Source of the DNA: DATEPR01 sp036503065
GTDB taxonomy: Bacteria > Actinomycetota > Actinomycetes > Mycobacteriales > Pseudonocardiaceae
Assembly (NCBI GenBank): GCA_036503065.1
Contig: DASXXM010000627.1
Coordinates: 1-5,736, forward strand
Reading direction: 5' to 3'
DNA length: 5,736 nucleotides
Position numbers and translations under genes: made by a program. How positions within the stretch are numbered: the first letter of the stretch is position 1; each line of letters opens with the position of its first letter. The notes under the pieces are model-generated. The model had not been told where the DNA came from, ran no database searches, and saw only the letters and a program-made list of their open reading frames with translations. Below are positions 4,408 to 5,736 of the stretch, piece by piece.

Positions 4408-5487
4408 ATGACCACGAGCGCACCCGTCTCGGCCCGCCGGGACCTTGCCAACGCCCCCCTGCTGGTTGCCGCGCGGGGTGGTCGACCGGACCGCCAACCG
4501 GTCTGGTTCATGCGTCAGGCCGGCCGATCGCTGCCCGAATACCGCAGCGTCCGCGAGGGCGTGCCGATGCTGGAGTCCTGCCTGACACCCGATCTGGCCT
4601 GCGAGATCACCCTGCAGCCGGTCCGTCGTCACGGTGTGGACGCCGCGATCCTGTTCAGCGACATCGTCGTGCCGCTGTACGTGGCGGGCATCGACGTGGA
4701 CATCGTGCCGGGCACCGGTCCGGTACTGGGCAAGCCGATCCGCACGGCCGCCGACGTGGCCGCAATGCCGGTGCTCGACGCATCGCAGGTCGACCCGGTG
4801 GCCGACACGATCAGTATGTTGATCACCGAGCTGGGTGACACCCCGTTGATCGGCTTCGCCGGTGCGCCGTTCACCCTCGCCTCCTACCTGATCGAGGGCG
4901 GACCCAGCCGCCAGTACCTCCGCACGAAGGCCATGATGCACGGCGATCCGGACACCTGGCACGCCCTGCTCGACCGGCTCGCCGACCTCACGCTGACCTT
5001 CCTGGGTGCCCAGATCGCGGCCGGGGTGGACGCCGTGCAGTTGTTCGACTCGTGGGCCGGGGCGCTGTCCGAGCGGGACTACCGCCGGTTCGCGCTGCCG
5101 CACTCGGCGAAGGTGCTCGGCGGCTTGGCGGACGCGGGCGTGCCGCGCATCCACTTCGGCGTTGGCACCGGCGAGCTGCTCGGTGCCATGCGGGCGGCCG
5201 GCGCGGACGTGGTCGGCGTCGACTGGCGGGTGCCGCTCGACGTGGCCGTTGAGCGCCTGACGTGCGAGGTGCCGGACGGGCCGGCGCCGGTCGTGCAGGG
5301 CAACCTGGACCCGGCGCTACTGCTGGCCGACTGGTCGGTGATCGAGTCCGAGGTGCGCCGCGTGCTGGACGACGGCCGCGCGGCCGGTGGGCACGTGTTC
5401 AACCTGGGCCACGGCGTGCTGCCCGAGACCGACCCCACGGTGCTCACCCGGGTGACCGAACTGGTGCACAGCCTGACCGGGGAGTGA
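4408..5487 (+). CDS. hemE: Uroporphyrinogen decarboxylase
   Basis: A 359-residue cytosolic enzyme that removes four carboxyl groups from uroporphyrinogen III to give coproporphyrinogen III in haem synthesis. Length is typical of the family. The first signature is PVWFMRQAGRSLPEYR (31-46), carrying the substrate-binding Arg residues R36 and R40. The catalytic Asp is D85 in ILFSDIVVPL. The second signature is GFAGAPFTLASYLIEGG (149-165) with the conserved Y160. FDSWAGAL (213-220) and the C-terminal His H335 in FNLGHGV complete the active site. No key residue is missing. I chose the ATG at 4408 because GGAG (4399-4402) sits 5 bases upstream and the protein then begins MTTSAPVSARRDLANAPLL like relatives; the frame opens further upstream at 4297 but that part is promoter DNA. 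The hemY start lies 6 bases past the stop, so the two form an operon. Confidence 0.99.
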   Translation: MTTSAPVSARRDLANAPLLVAARGGRPDRQPVWFMRQAGRSLPEYRSVREGVPMLESCLTPDLACEITLQPVRRHGVDAAILFSDIVVPLYVAGIDVDIVPGTGPVLGKPIRTAADVAAMPVLDASQVDPVADTISMLITELGDTPLIGFAGAPFTLASYLIEGGPSRQYLRTKAMMHGDPDTWHALLDRLADLTLTFLGAQIAAGVDAVQLFDSWAGALSERDYRRFALPHSAKVLGGLADAGVPRIHFGVGTGELLGAMRAAGADVVGVDWRVPLDVAVERLTCEVPDGPAPVVQGNLDPALLLADWSVIESEVRRVLDDGRAAGGHVFNLGHGVLPETDPTVLTRVTELVHSLTGE

Positions 5488-5493
5488 GACCCG

Positions 5494-5736
5494 ATGCGCG
5501 TTGCGGTGGTGGGCGGCGGGATCAGCGGACTGGCCGCCGCGTTCCGCCTGCGCCGCGAGTTGGGTCCGTCCGTCGAGATCACGGTGCTCGAACTGGCCGA
5601 CCGGATCGGCGGCAAGCTCCGCACCGTCGACCTGGCCGGCCACCGCTACGACGTGGGCGCCGAGGCCTTCCTGGCCCGTCGCCCCGAGCTGACCGCGCTG
5701 ATCGGCGAACTGGACCGCACCGCCGAGCTGGTCCAC
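5494..5736 (+). CDS. hemY: HemY/CgoX-type porphyrinogen oxidase, N-terminal part
   Basis: The first 81 codons of an FAD-dependent porphyrinogen oxidase; the rest lies beyond the right edge (family length is about 450-490). The N-terminus AVVGGGISGLAAAFRLRRE is the Rossmann dinucleotide-binding GxGxxG motif, ELADRIGGKLRT (about 36-47) matches the acidic end of beta-2 and the following GG loop, and YDVGAEAFLARRPE (52-65) is characteristic of this family. In actinobacteria the enzyme generally oxidises coproporphyrinogen III to coproporphyrin III (name CgoX), rather than protoporphyrinogen; that is family knowledge, not visible here. The start is the ATG at 5494. Its ribosome site GGGGAG lies in the last codons of hemE (5479-5484), so translation is probably coupled. 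Other flavin amine oxidases share the N-terminal motif, but position after hemE makes this call firm. Confidence 0.94.
   Translation, partial: MRVAVVGGGISGLAAAFRLRRELGPSVEITVLELADRIGGKLRTVDLAGHRYDVGAEAFLARRPELTALIGELDRTAELVH

Noticed and set aside
4388..4411. Very short upstream frames before hemE (MERWR stop and MEMR stop)
   Set aside because: They are 4-5 codons long, arise from the ATGGAGATGAGATG context of the ribosome site, and show no attenuator structure.
4303..5154. Minus-strand 283-codon frame opposite hemE
   Set aside because: It is an antisense shadow rich in Arg, Gly, His and Val, with hemE unambiguous on the other strand.

Overview
The window is high-GC DNA with strong G/C preference at third codon positions, GTG starts and purine-rich ribosome binding sites. 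Gene content and order point to an actinomycete chromosome. The protein sequences look most like Pseudonocardiales (Amycolatopsis / Saccharothrix type), but that placement is from memory of family sequences and is an inference. I see no phage, transposon, CRISPR, tRNA or rRNA signal. This is an ordinary conserved core locus, not an accessory island.

Layout: four genes on the minus strand occupy the left three quarters. Reading in their direction of transcription they are a DUF3000 protein (4240 to 3677), a NarL/LuxR-type response regulator (3195 to 2479), ribonuclease D (2234 to 936), and a FadA-type thiolase (822 to beyond base 1, C-terminus missing). Two genes on the plus strand occupy the right quarter: hemE (4408 to 5487) and, 6 bases later, the first 81 codons of a HemY/CgoX-type porphyrinogen oxidase (5494 to beyond the window end). 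The 167-base gap 4241-4407 is a divergent promoter region between DUF3000 and hemE. From memory, this order (fadA, RNase D, response regulator, DUF3000, hemE) is conserved in Streptomyces and other actinomycetes.

How the genes work together: hemE and hemY are successive-to-near steps of haem synthesis (uroporphyrinogen III to coproporphyrinogen III, then oxidation to coproporphyrin III in the actinobacterial route) and look co-transcribed. The thiolase belongs to fatty-acid beta-oxidation and probably has its own promoter, since two matching 14-bp near-palindromes lie 32 bp apart in front of it. RNase D is a 3'-5' exonuclease of RNA processing. The response regulator has no histidine kinase beside it and is isolated on both sides: downstream by two strong hairpins (2363-2398 and 2412-2442), upstream by an unusually long 481-base non-coding region full of dyads and repeats.

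The parts most worth a second look are non-coding: the paired operator-like sites before the thiolase, the dyad-rich region before the response regulator, the GTGAC/GTCAC cluster between DUF3000 and hemE, and the tandem hairpins after the response regulator. I found no clearly new multi-gene system.
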